Positions 24,455-32,357 of a DNA stretch of 64,000 bases are shown in pieces. Source of the DNA: JADGHX01 sp037200125. GTDB taxonomy: Bacteria; Pseudomonadota; Gammaproteobacteria; Steroidobacterales; Steroidobacteraceae. Made by a program: the position numbers and the translations under genes. Below the pieces are notes generated by a model. The model ran no database searches and had not been told where the DNA came from. It saw nothing but the letters and a program-made list of their open reading frames with translations. Within the stretch, counting starts at the first letter, position 1. Each line of letters starts with the position of its first letter. The stretch covers positions 682,001 to 746,000 of the forward strand of contig JBBCGS010000002.1 of the NCBI GenBank assembly GCA_037200125.1, written 5' to 3'.

Positions 24455-24889
24455 ATGGCCACCTTGAGTCTCGTCGAGGCCTTTGCAACCTACGGTGGCA
24501 AACCCGCGAATCGTTTGCACAGCCTCTCTGCCGTGGCGGGGGATGGCACTGCGATCATCCTTGGCTGCATCGCCTCTCGTTTCGGCCACCCCGCCGCCGG
24601 GGTGCTCAGATATGAAAGCAAGCTCCCGCCGGAACCGAATCGTGCGGCGGAAGCCGCGAAGCTCGGTGAGCACCTGACGCTCGCGCGCGACGGCAAGCTG
24701 CCGGTGCGCATGATCATCATCCAGGAAAAGCCCCAGCCGGAAGGCAACGTGAAACGCGAAGTTCACGTCCGCACCGACCTCATCGGCAGCGTCGTGAGCT
24801 TCGATGGCGACACCTACGTCGTGGATTTCATCCGACCGGGCATGCCGGCGGGTGTGAAGCGCCCCGAGCAAAGCCAGCGTATTCGCTGA
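24455..24889 (+). CDS. Hypothetical cytoplasmic protein
   Basis: A 144-residue protein without signal peptide or membrane segment, and no family that I recognise. The N-terminal part (SLVEAFATYGGKPANRLHSLSAVAGDGTAIIL) and the C-terminal beta-rich part (LIGSVVSFDGDTYVVDFIRPG) are well-formed, with normal codon use, so the gene is probably real. It stands alone between the divergent RRM gene and the convergent S9 peptidase gene. Confidence 0.6.
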   Translation: MATLSLVEAFATYGGKPANRLHSLSAVAGDGTAIILGCIASRFGHPAAGVLRYESKLPPEPNRAAEAAKLGEHLTLARDGKLPVRMIIIQEKPQPEGNVKREVHVRTDLIGSVVSFDGDTYVVDFIRPGMPAGVKRPEQSQRIR

Positions 24890-24931
24890 CGAACGACCGC
24901 GGCAGCGGGTCCGCGCTCACTGTCTCCGCCG

Positions 24932-24967
24932 CCTGCCGGAACCCCCTTCACCGCATTCGCCGGCAGG
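24932..24967. terminator. Weak candidate hairpin between convergent genes
   Basis: CCTGCCGG (24932-24939) and CCGGCAGG (24960-24967) are perfect 8-bp arms, but the loop is 20 bases and no T-run follows. Confidence 0.3.
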
Positions 24968-25009
24968 TCGACGAGCTTCGGCGACTTCGCGTCCGCGGGC
25001 GGCGCGAGG

Positions 25010-26992
25010 TTACTGAAGGTTGGCCTGCAGGAATTTCTCCGTCTCCTTCAGAACCTGCAAGCGCGTCGCGGTCTGCGAAAGCCAGTGGTCGTCGCCCGAG
25101 AGCCGCACGAACGTGGCCGGCTTGTCCAACACGCTCAAGGCATGCGCCATGATCTCGGATTGAATGGACGGCACGACAGTGTCTTTCGTCGAGTGAAGCA
25201 GCAGCACAGGGACTTTCACCTGCGTGGCCGCGCGCGCGGGAGACCTCTCGATCACCGCGCGATCCGTCCCCGGACCAATGTGGCTGCGCCAGTAGGCGAT
25301 GCTGTCCGACTCCTCACCTCCGCGCGCGTTCTCGTAACTCAGCATCGCGGGTAGATCCGAGACTCCGTTGACGCTCTCCGCGCAGCGAAACAGATCCGGC
25401 GTGAACGCGGCCCCGGCGAGCGCGGCGTAGCCGCCGTAACTCATGCCGACGATGCACACGCGCTTGGGGTCGGCGACACCCTGATCGACGAGCGCCTTCA
25501 CGCCGTCCGTGAGGTCATCCTGCATCAGCAGGCCCCACTGCCGATACCCGGCTTTGCGCCAGGCTTCGCCGAAACCGGTGGAGCCGCGAAACTGCGGCTG
25601 CAGGACGGCGTATCCACGCGCGGCCAGGAACTGCGCGAACCAATCGAACACGTAGTCGTCGCGTGCTTCAGGCCCGCCATGCGGGAACAGGATGAGCGGC
25701 AGGTTCTTGCCAGCGCTGCCCGGCGGCAGAGTCAGGTAGGCCGGCACTTCCGCGCCATCGCGCGCCTTGTAAGTCAGCATGCGAACCTCACCGAGCTTGG
25801 CGTCGGCAAGCTCGGGATACGCTTCGCCAACGACGTCGGCTTTCTTCGCGGCGAAGTCCACCAGGTAATACACCGGAGGGCTCGACGGGCTCTCGACTTC
25901 AGCGATCACTCGCTGATTATTCTCCGCACGCGAGTACACGGACACTTTCTTGCCCGGAAAGGACGCGGTTACCGAGCGCGCCCGCCGTTCCGAATCGGGA
26001 TCGAGCCAGTGCACGGCGCCATCCTGCCCGCCGAGCATCACACCGACGGGCGCGCGCGTGAAGCGATCGTGAATGACATACGCGATGCTGTTGCCGGATT
26101 CCTCGAACAGCACTGTGCGCGGCGAGCCGTCGAGCGGAAGCGCTTCCAGCCGCTCCATCCCCTGATCGTTCGCCGCGCTGATCATGATGGCCTTGCCATC
26201 AGCGGTGAGTCCGTGCAGATCGCGCGTACCGTTATGCTCCTCGTGCAGGATCTCGCGCCAGCCGCCGCCCTCCTTCGCCAGCACGCTGAACCGCTCGGTT
26301 TTCGGATTCCAGTCCGCGCGCGCAACCGCGGCGCCGTTGTTGTCGACCACCCACTCGCTCGTGAACGGATTGCCCTGCTCGATGCGGCGACCGGCACCGG
26401 TGCGAATGTCCACTTCGAAGAGCGAATAGGTCCACCCGGAATCACCGCGCCCGCCTGCGAGCCGCGAGTCGGTGGCGCCGCGCGCGGCGGCAGCCGAGAA
26501 ATCATACGTCGACATGATCACGGTTTTCGGCTTGCCCGTACGCGCAGCCAGAAGCGAAGCACCGGTGACGAACCCTCGCTCGCCGTCGGTCATGAGCAGC
26601 ATCCGACTCTTGCCGCCCGCGACATCCGCCGCGAACGTACGGAAGACCTCGAAGTGATCCGAGGCCTCGCTACGGCCATACGTCGCAAACGTGCTCACGG
26701 TTAAGAGCAGTGTCTCGTCGTCCGCCCAGGTGATCGAGCGCAGGTTGAGCCCCGGTTCGAGCGGGATCGAGCGCCGATACTTCTGCGTGCCGACATCGAA
26801 GATCACCACCACCGCCGAACCCGTCGGCGGCGTGTGGCACCACGCGATCAGATTTCCGCTCGGGCTGAGATCGACTTCGGTGACCTGTGGAATCGTCCCG
26901 AACGCCTCGGCGGGCAGCGGCGCGGCGGCGAATGTTTCGACGGAGTTACAAAGAAAAGCGGCGGCGAGACCCAGCACGAGCGCGATACGCAT
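25010..26992 (-). CDS. S9-family prolyl oligopeptidase-like serine peptidase, secreted
   Basis: A 660-residue protein with a signal peptide (about 1-23), an N-terminal beta-propeller (about 30-390, with repeated WADDETLLLTVS-type blades) and a C-terminal alpha/beta hydrolase domain. The catalytic triad is visible: nucleophile in GMSYGGY, Asp in HSTKDTVVP and His in GDDHWLS. The oxyanion region LFPHGGPEARDDYVFDWFAQFLAARGY is typical of the dipeptidyl/acylaminoacyl peptidase group. It probably cleaves short peptides in the periplasm. It is monocistronic and convergent to the upstream hypothetical gene. Confidence 0.93.
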   Translation of the reverse strand: MRIALVLGLAAAFLCNSVETFAAAPLPAEAFGTIPQVTEVDLSPSGNLIAWCHTPPTGSAVVVIFDVGTQKYRRSIPLEPGLNLRSITWADDETLLLTVSTFATYGRSEASDHFEVFRTFAADVAGGKSRMLLMTDGERGFVTGASLLAARTGKPKTVIMSTYDFSAAAARGATDSRLAGGRGDSGWTYSLFEVDIRTGAGRRIEQGNPFTSEWVVDNNGAAVARADWNPKTERFSVLAKEGGGWREILHEEHNGTRDLHGLTADGKAIMISAANDQGMERLEALPLDGSPRTVLFEESGNSIAYVIHDRFTRAPVGVMLGGQDGAVHWLDPDSERRARSVTASFPGKKVSVYSRAENNQRVIAEVESPSSPPVYYLVDFAAKKADVVGEAYPELADAKLGEVRMLTYKARDGAEVPAYLTLPPGSAGKNLPLILFPHGGPEARDDYVFDWFAQFLAARGYAVLQPQFRGSTGFGEAWRKAGYRQWGLLMQDDLTDGVKALVDQGVADPKRVCIVGMSYGGYAALAGAAFTPDLFRCAESVNGVSDLPAMLSYENARGGEESDSIAYWRSHIGPGTDRAVIERSPARAATQVKVPVLLLHSTKDTVVPSIQSEIMAHALSVLDKPATFVRLSGDDHWLSQTATRLQVLKETEKFLQANLQ

Positions 26993-27062
26993 TGTCGACC
27001 TTGGCTCCCTTGGTCATTTTTCTTGCATCCTAGCATCGGACCCGCCGCCTCGACAGGAAAAC

Positions 27063-28580
27063 TCAGAATCGCGCTTCCAACTCCAGCGCGAGCTCCGTCT
27101 CCAGATTCAGCCGATCACGCGACAGCGTCGCCATCGCAAGCGTGCGGCCGGCGCGCAGATATCGAACCGCGCAATCCCGGGCGGCGATATCGCCGGAGAC
27201 TTCGATCTGATCCCAGCTCGTCGCATGACCGATGTAGTTGATCGTCGCGTCGTAGTGCTGACTCCAGAAGAACGGAACGGCCGCGAACACTTCACCGGCG
27301 CCCAGAATATTTCGCGCAACGGTTTGCGCCTGACGCTGCGCCAAGACCCAATGCTCAACACGGATTCGACTGCCCGAAACCGGATCGGGCCACTGCGCAA
27401 TGTCGCCGGCCGCATAAATTCCGGGCGCGCGAGTCCGCAGATACTTGTCCACGGGAACCACGTCGTCGGTGGTGAGCCCGGCCTGTTCGGCGAGACTTAC
27501 GGAGGGACGCACGCCGATGCCGGCAATCACGAAATCCGCATCGAGGCTCGTCCCGTCGCCGAGATGCACGGTGCGGTCGTCGATGCCCGTGATGGTCGTG
27601 CCGAGATGAAAGACGACGCCGTGCGACTCGTGAACCTGTTTCACGAACCGCCCCAGCTGCGTGCCCAGCACGCGCTCCATCGGCACTTGCTCGCGCCCAA
27701 TGACATGGACATCGATATTCCGCCCTCGTAGCGATGCGGCCGCTTCGAGCGCAATGAAGCCCGCACCCAGGACGACGACACGTCGAGCGCTCGGGGCCTT
27801 CGCCACGATCGCGCGGCAATCGGCGAACGTACGCAGGTAGTGCACGTAGTCCGGCGGCGCTCCGGGAATCGTCACCTGCGCCGGATCCGCACCGGTCGCG
27901 AGTAGTAGTGCATCGAAGGGAATTTCGCGACCGTCCGCGAGCGTGAGCCGCTTCGCGGCCGCGTCGAGGCGGGTCGCACGCGCGTTCAGGATCAGATCGA
28001 TCTTGTTGCGCGGGTAGAACTTCGGCGACCGCAGCGGCATCCAGGCTTCCGGCGCGGTGCCGGCGAGATAATCCTTCGAAAGATTCGGCCGATCGTAAGG
28101 CGCGGTGTCATCCGCGCTGATGAGCGTGATCGCGTTTTCGTAGCCCTCCCGTCGCAAGGTGTCCGCCGCGGCAATGCCGGCGGCACCACCGCCGACGATC
28201 ACCACTGAGCCAGGCGCGCTCGCGCGCGATGTCGGCGCGACGCGCGGGGGCGCAGGCCGTTTCTCGCGAACGAAGACCGTGTCATCGAGCCGCTCGACAC
28301 GCCAACAGGTCATCGCGTCCATGGCGGGGGCGCGCAGCACCGCACCGGTTCGCAAGTCGAAACAGGCGTGGTGCATCGGGCATCGAATCGACTCGCCCAC
28401 CACGAGCCCGCCGGCGAGGTTCGCATGATAGTGACTGCACAGAGCACTCAGCGCGAAGAGCTCGTTGCCCCGGCGCACGACAATGATCTCTTCTTCACCG
28501 ACGTGCCCGAGAAACGGTTCGCCCTCGGTCAGGCCGGCAAAAGGAACGCCTTGCGCGAAATCAGGTGTCGCGGATGCCAC
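27063..28580 (-). CDS. FAD-dependent oxidoreductase with N-terminal Rieske domain (AIFM3-like)
   Basis: A 505-residue protein fusing a Rieske [2Fe-2S] domain (about 10-110; ligands C48-S-H50 and C67-P-M-H70) to a ferredoxin-reductase-type FAD/NAD(P)H domain (GGGAAGIAAADTLRREG, then VVLGAGFIALEAAASLRG and YAAGDIAQWPDP). The reductase part resembles those serving Rieske non-heme oxygenases or P450s, and the fusion resembles AIFM3/Nfr-like proteins. No partner oxygenase is nearby, so its electron acceptor is unknown. The protein lacks a signal peptide and should be cytoplasmic. Confidence 0.9.
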   Translation of the reverse strand: MASATPDFAQGVPFAGLTEGEPFLGHVGEEEIIVVRRGNELFALSALCSHYHANLAGGLVVGESIRCPMHHACFDLRTGAVLRAPAMDAMTCWRVERLDDTVFVREKRPAPPRVAPTSRASAPGSVVIVGGGAAGIAAADTLRREGYENAITLISADDTAPYDRPNLSKDYLAGTAPEAWMPLRSPKFYPRNKIDLILNARATRLDAAAKRLTLADGREIPFDALLLATGADPAQVTIPGAPPDYVHYLRTFADCRAIVAKAPSARRVVVLGAGFIALEAAASLRGRNIDVHVIGREQVPMERVLGTQLGRFVKQVHESHGVVFHLGTTITGIDDRTVHLGDGTSLDADFVIAGIGVRPSVSLAEQAGLTTDDVVPVDKYLRTRAPGIYAAGDIAQWPDPVSGSRIRVEHWVLAQRQAQTVARNILGAGEVFAAVPFFWSQHYDATINYIGHATSWDQIEVSGDIAARDCAVRYLRAGRTLAMATLSRDRLNLETELALELEARF

Positions 28581-28646
28581 GGTGAATCTCCGGTGTGGGG
28601 TGCTTCGGACCTTGCGCCCGCTCCTTCACCGGTTGCAAGGACGTTG

Positions 28647-28856
28647 ATGCGGATCGCGAGCGGCTGGCCCGATGAGCCATATCGACGGCGCGGACCGGTG
28701 CCGTTCACAGCGGTGAACCAGTACAGGCGCGTACGGGATCGGGTCTACACCGAATTTGACATCTGTGTGGAAGGCGACCGCTCGTTCAATGAGGCCGGCA
28801 AGGCGGAACGCTTCGACGCGACACCGCCGGCGGATCCACCGCCAGCACCACCCTGA
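28647..28856 (+). CDS. Possible small protein of unknown function
   Basis: A 69-residue frame beginning MRIASGWPDEPYRRRG and ending DPPPAPP. The support is a well-placed AAGGA five bases before the ATG and an even, non-repetitive composition (VYTEFDICVEGDRSFNEAGKAERF). No family is recognised. It lies in the otherwise empty 366-base gap between the divergent Rieske-FAD gene and the next membrane protein. Confidence is low because high-GC DNA yields many chance frames. Confidence 0.35.
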   Translation: MRIASGWPDEPYRRRGPVPFTAVNQYRRVRDRVYTEFDICVEGDRSFNEAGKAERFDATPPADPPPAPP

Positions 28857-28946
28857 GGAGAGAAGGGCGTCGACGAGGAGCTCCCGTTTAGCGGCACGTT
28901 TGATGCAACAGGCTCGCCGAAATAATCCCCGAATTCGAGACGCGCA

Positions 28947-29786
28947 ATGCTCGCCCGCGATATTCACGACGAAGACACGATTGAATTGCAACTCAGCCCC
29001 GCCGATCTCGAGTGGCTGACGCAGGCGGCTGAGCAGGCGGCTGACTCGCCGCCGGTCGCGAATGCGGCGCCGGTGCCCGAGAGGGGCGTTGCCGGGCCGG
29101 CAATTTCCGCTACGCCGGTTCGCGGAACCGCCATTCCCGCAGTCACGATCGCGGAGGTAGCGGTCGCCGCCGAGGCTGCGGCTCTTGAGTCGGCTGCCGT
29201 CCCTGAGGTCCCAGGCTCCCAGATGGCGACTCGCCAGATGGCTCCAGTTCCCAAGGAGACTTACGTTCCCATAACGGCCCCCGTTGCTGAGACCGTAGCC
29301 GTGCCCAACGCCGCCCGCACGCGCTCCGCCGTGCCCACGCGAGCGAAAGTCGCGCTCGTCGCCCCCGAAACAGCGACCCGTGTACGTCGCCCGTCGGTCG
29401 CCTTGCCAGCGACTTTGGCGATACTCGCCTTCGCCGTTGCACTCGTTCTCTTTTACTGGCCTGCGAAGCGCGCGCCCGAGCGCGCCGTGACGCCGCCGGC
29501 GCCCGTCGTCACGCCGACGCCGAAACCGCGGGCGCCGGAACCGCCAGCGGCGGAGGTCGCCACAGCGGAACCGCCCCCGGTCCGCTTCACGAACCCGTTC
29601 GATCCGAGCGAAGTGTTCGAGTTTCCAGCGGGCACGAGTTACGGGGAAGCGCGCAACGAGGTGGCGCAGCGGCTGATCGATCGTGCTCAGGAACGTAAAG
29701 GCCTCATGGCCTCGCAGCCCAAACACGCCGGACGCGGTAGCACGACCGCCGCAACGAACGACGCCAGTCTCGCGCAGCGGTTGTAA
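28947..29786 (+). CDS. Single-pass membrane protein with Ala/Pro-rich arms
   Basis: A 279-residue protein of unknown function. It opens with an acidic amphipathic segment (DEDTIELQLSPADLEWLTQAAEQAA), followed by about 110 residues of low-complexity Ala/Pro/Val sequence. One membrane helix spans about 151-171 (VALPATLAILAFAVALVLFYW), then a Pro-rich spacer leads to a compact conserved-looking C-terminal motif VRFTNPFDPSEVFEFPAGTS. The layout (N-in, short folded C-terminal module outside) resembles envelope-tethering proteins. A long frame on the opposite strand here has no domain content and is rejected. Confidence 0.65.
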   Translation: MLARDIHDEDTIELQLSPADLEWLTQAAEQAADSPPVANAAPVPERGVAGPAISATPVRGTAIPAVTIAEVAVAAEAAALESAAVPEVPGSQMATRQMAPVPKETYVPITAPVAETVAVPNAARTRSAVPTRAKVALVAPETATRVRRPSVALPATLAILAFAVALVLFYWPAKRAPERAVTPPAPVVTPTPKPRAPEPPAAEVATAEPPPVRFTNPFDPSEVFEFPAGTSYGEARNEVAQRLIDRAQERKGLMASQPKHAGRGSTTAATNDASLAQRL

Positions 29787-30003
29787 GAAAATCCACGCGG
29801 GGGCGAAATTTTCCTGCCGCTTCTACTCGACACGAGCGCCGTCTCGAGGCGCGGTTTCGACGCCTATGGGGTGCAGCGGGTGAAGTCAAACGCTCACCGG
29901 CGGCAAAGACGACTAGCGGAACCTTCGCGGGTAAGTTTCTTGCTAACCCTCGCCCCTGCCTTGGCCATTGGTCCAGGCAAACCTGACGGGGGTCAGCAGA
30001 ACA
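29787..30003. other. Intergenic region with no recognised feature
   Basis: About 217 bases between two plus-strand membrane-protein genes. A GC-rich partial inverted repeat (CGAGCGCC... GGCG) occurs around 29840-29860, but no clear promoter or terminator is visible. Confidence 0.3.
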
Positions 30004-31245
30004 ATGAACTTGCCAGGCAACGAACGCGCCGCCACGTACCTGCGCACGCTGGTGATCGTCAGCGGAGCGCTGGTTCTCGCCACCGCGGTGCTTCGATTCG
30101 GGAAAGCCCTGTTTCTCGCGCCACTCAACCTGACGAACGAAAACGTCGCGGCGGCGTGGTTCTCGGGAATCCTGTTGCTGCTTGCCAGCCTGCACGCGGC
30201 GGACGGCTACTTCAGGCTCCGGCACACGAACTTCAAAACGGCGCTCGCGTGGTGCGTAGTCGCCGGCATGTTGCTCGCCCTCTCCGCCGACGAAATCGGC
30301 TCACTGCACGAACGCATCGACGATGTGCTCGAGATGGGCCCGTGGCTCTCATACCTGCCCTTCCTGATCGTGCTGCTCGGGTGCTGCGCGTGGTCGTTCA
30401 TTCAGTTGTGGATCACGCCTTCGGAGCGCTCACGAGTGCCGGGGCTCATCCTTGGCTTCGGCATCCTGATCAGCGTCGGGGGGCAGGAATTCCTGGAGAA
30501 GGCCTTCCAGTGGCCGTGGTATCTCGGCCCGTTCCGCTCCGCGTTCGAAGAAGGCTCCGAGCTCGTCGGAATGATGGTTCTGATCCACACCATGCTCCCG
30601 AACTCCGCCGGCCTGTTCAGTCACGCGCGCAGAACGCAGGCGCCCGCCTTTTCCAGCATCCCCGCATTGAGAGGGTTCATCGTGATCGGTGCCGCGCTGG
30701 TCGCATGGCCCATGTCGATGCTCAGCGCGTCGCTCGACTTGCAGACTGTCGATGGGCACCTGTCGGACTGGCTGTCGTGCGCCTTGTTCTTCCTGTCCGC
30801 CGGGCTGCTGCTGAATCACTGGATTCAGTCCTCGCATGAGGCTCGCACCTTCCCCGCCGCCGGAATCTTCTGGCTGTGTGCGGCTTCCGTGCTGTGCGTG
30901 CAGATCGATCCGATCGGCGACGACACCGTGTTCCAGTTCAGCCGGTCTTTCGAGGCCCTTGGTCTGGAGCTGAACGCGCGCCTGTTACTGCTCGCGTTGT
31001 GCTGCCTGGGTGCGGCCGAATCTTTGCGCGCGCGCGGCCAGATTTTCCGGACCAGCGCCGTCCTGCTGGCCTTCGCCGGAGTGCTGAGCGCGATCTTCGC
31101 CGCGTATTCGCCCGAGGAAGCGCTTCGCTGGGGATACTTCGCCACAACGGCGGTCGCTCTCACGACCTTCGCCGCGCTGGCGCATGCACTACCCTGGGAA
31201 CGTTCGGCAGTCGGGGCGGCTCAGCGATACGAATACGGTCTTTGA
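30004..31245 (+). CDS. Multi-pass inner-membrane protein of unknown function
   Basis: A 413-residue protein with about ten hydrophobic helices (for example LVIVSGALVLATAVLRF, AAAWFSGILLLLASLHAA, ALAWCVVAGMLLALSA, YLPFLIVLLGCCAWSF, LNARLLLLALCCLGAAES). Charged residues cluster at DEIGSLHERID and FRSAFEEGSELVGMM, conserved-looking acidic motifs at helix ends. No transporter signature is recognised. ATG 30004 is preferred to an in-frame TTG at 29968. It is followed by the convergent yghU gene. Confidence 0.75.
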   Translation: MNLPGNERAATYLRTLVIVSGALVLATAVLRFGKALFLAPLNLTNENVAAAWFSGILLLLASLHAADGYFRLRHTNFKTALAWCVVAGMLLALSADEIGSLHERIDDVLEMGPWLSYLPFLIVLLGCCAWSFIQLWITPSERSRVPGLILGFGILISVGGQEFLEKAFQWPWYLGPFRSAFEEGSELVGMMVLIHTMLPNSAGLFSHARRTQAPAFSSIPALRGFIVIGAALVAWPMSMLSASLDLQTVDGHLSDWLSCALFFLSAGLLLNHWIQSSHEARTFPAAGIFWLCAASVLCVQIDPIGDDTVFQFSRSFEALGLELNARLLLLALCCLGAAESLRARGQIFRTSAVLLAFAGVLSAIFAAYSPEEALRWGYFATTAVALTTFAALAHALPWERSAVGAAQRYEYGL

Positions 31246-31386
31246 CCGGCCATCGTCTTGGCACTGCGGAGGTCTGACTGCCCGGGCCGGGCCCGCTCCG
31301 CGCACGGCAAAGGAGCGCAACGCGAAGTGCTCACGTTTACGCTCGGCGTGGCGTTGCCGGCAGCGTTCCGAGCCCGCCGTTGAGCG

Positions 31387-32262
31387 CTACTTGGCGGGTG
31401 CGATCTTGTCCTGCGTCTTCGTGTCGAAGTCGCTCGCATCATGTCGCTCGTGCAACTGGTTCGCGGGCTCGCCGAACGTCCGGTTGACCATCCGTCCTCG
31501 GATCACCGCCGGTCGCGCAAAGATCGCATCCGTCCAGCGCAACACGTTCTTGTATTCCTGCGCGCTCAGGAACTCGGCGGCCCCGTAGGCCTGGCCCTTG
31601 ACGACCTGGCCATACCAGGGCGCGATCGCGATATCGGCGATGGTGTACCGATCACCGGCAATGTACTCGGACTCGCCGAGGCGCCGCTCGAGCACATCGA
31701 GCTGGCGCTTCACTTCCATGGCGAACCGGTCGATGGCGTATTCGATCTTGGTGGGCGCGTAGGCGTAGAAATGCCCGAAACCACCCCCGAGATACGGCGC
31801 CGACCCCATCTGCCAGAAGAGCCACGACAGGCACTCGGCGCGCGCGGCCGGTTCCGTCGGCAGAAACGCTCCGAACTTCTCCGCGAGGTGCACGAGGATG
31901 GAGCCCGATTCGAACACCCGAATCGGCGTCGGTCCGCTGACATCGAGCAGCGCCGGAATCTTGGAGTTCGGATTCACCTTCACGAACCCGCTGCCGAACT
32001 GGTCGCCCTCGCCGATCTTGATGAGCCACGCATCGTACTCGGCGCCCTTGTGGCCGAGTGCCAGCAGCTCTTCCAGCAGGATCGTCACCTTCTGGCCGTT
32101 GGGCGTCGCCAGCGAGTACAGCTGCAGCGGATGCCGCCCGACGGGGAGCTCTTTCTCATGAGTGGGCCCGGCGATCGGGCGATTGATGTTCGCGAACGTG
32201 CCGCCGTTCGGCTTGTTCCAGACCCACACCTTGGGCGGAACATACGCGGAAGACTCAGTCAT
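31387..32262 (-). CDS. yghU: YghU-type glutathione transferase/disulfide-bond oxidoreductase
   Basis: A 291-residue protein, the length of E. coli YghU. It has the long N-terminal extension YVPPKVWVWNKPNGGTFANINRPIAGPTHE, diagnostic for this Nu-class subgroup, then a thioredoxin-like domain (LYSLATPNGQKVTILLEE, NPNSKIPALLD) and an all-helical C-terminal domain (SEYIAGDRYTIADIAIAPWYG). Family members bind two glutathione molecules and reduce disulfides such as 2-hydroxyethyl disulfide. ATG 32262 is the first start that preserves the extension. Confidence 0.93.
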   Translation of the reverse strand: MTESSAYVPPKVWVWNKPNGGTFANINRPIAGPTHEKELPVGRHPLQLYSLATPNGQKVTILLEELLALGHKGAEYDAWLIKIGEGDQFGSGFVKVNPNSKIPALLDVSGPTPIRVFESGSILVHLAEKFGAFLPTEPAARAECLSWLFWQMGSAPYLGGGFGHFYAYAPTKIEYAIDRFAMEVKRQLDVLERRLGESEYIAGDRYTIADIAIAPWYGQVVKGQAYGAAEFLSAQEYKNVLRWTDAIFARPAVIRGRMVNRTFGEPANQLHERHDASDFDTKTQDKIAPAK

Positions 32263-32357
32263 GCATTGCTCCAGATAGACGCAGGCGCGAAGAATACGGC
32301 AGTCCACCGTATCCCCCGCATCCCTCAACCGAGGTAACGAAGACCTCACGCTCGAGC

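Noticed and set aside
24890..25009. A protein-like minus-strand frame just after the S9 peptidase stop (reads like LVDLPANAVKGVPAGGG)
   Set aside because: It has no start codon or ribosome site and lies beyond a valid TAA; it is most likely chance or decayed sequence.
28626..29726. A 366-codon minus-strand frame opposite the single-pass membrane protein gene
   Set aside because: It is Arg/Gly-rich low complexity with no recognisable domain, whereas the plus-strand frame has a proper membrane helix and a conserved-looking C-terminal motif.
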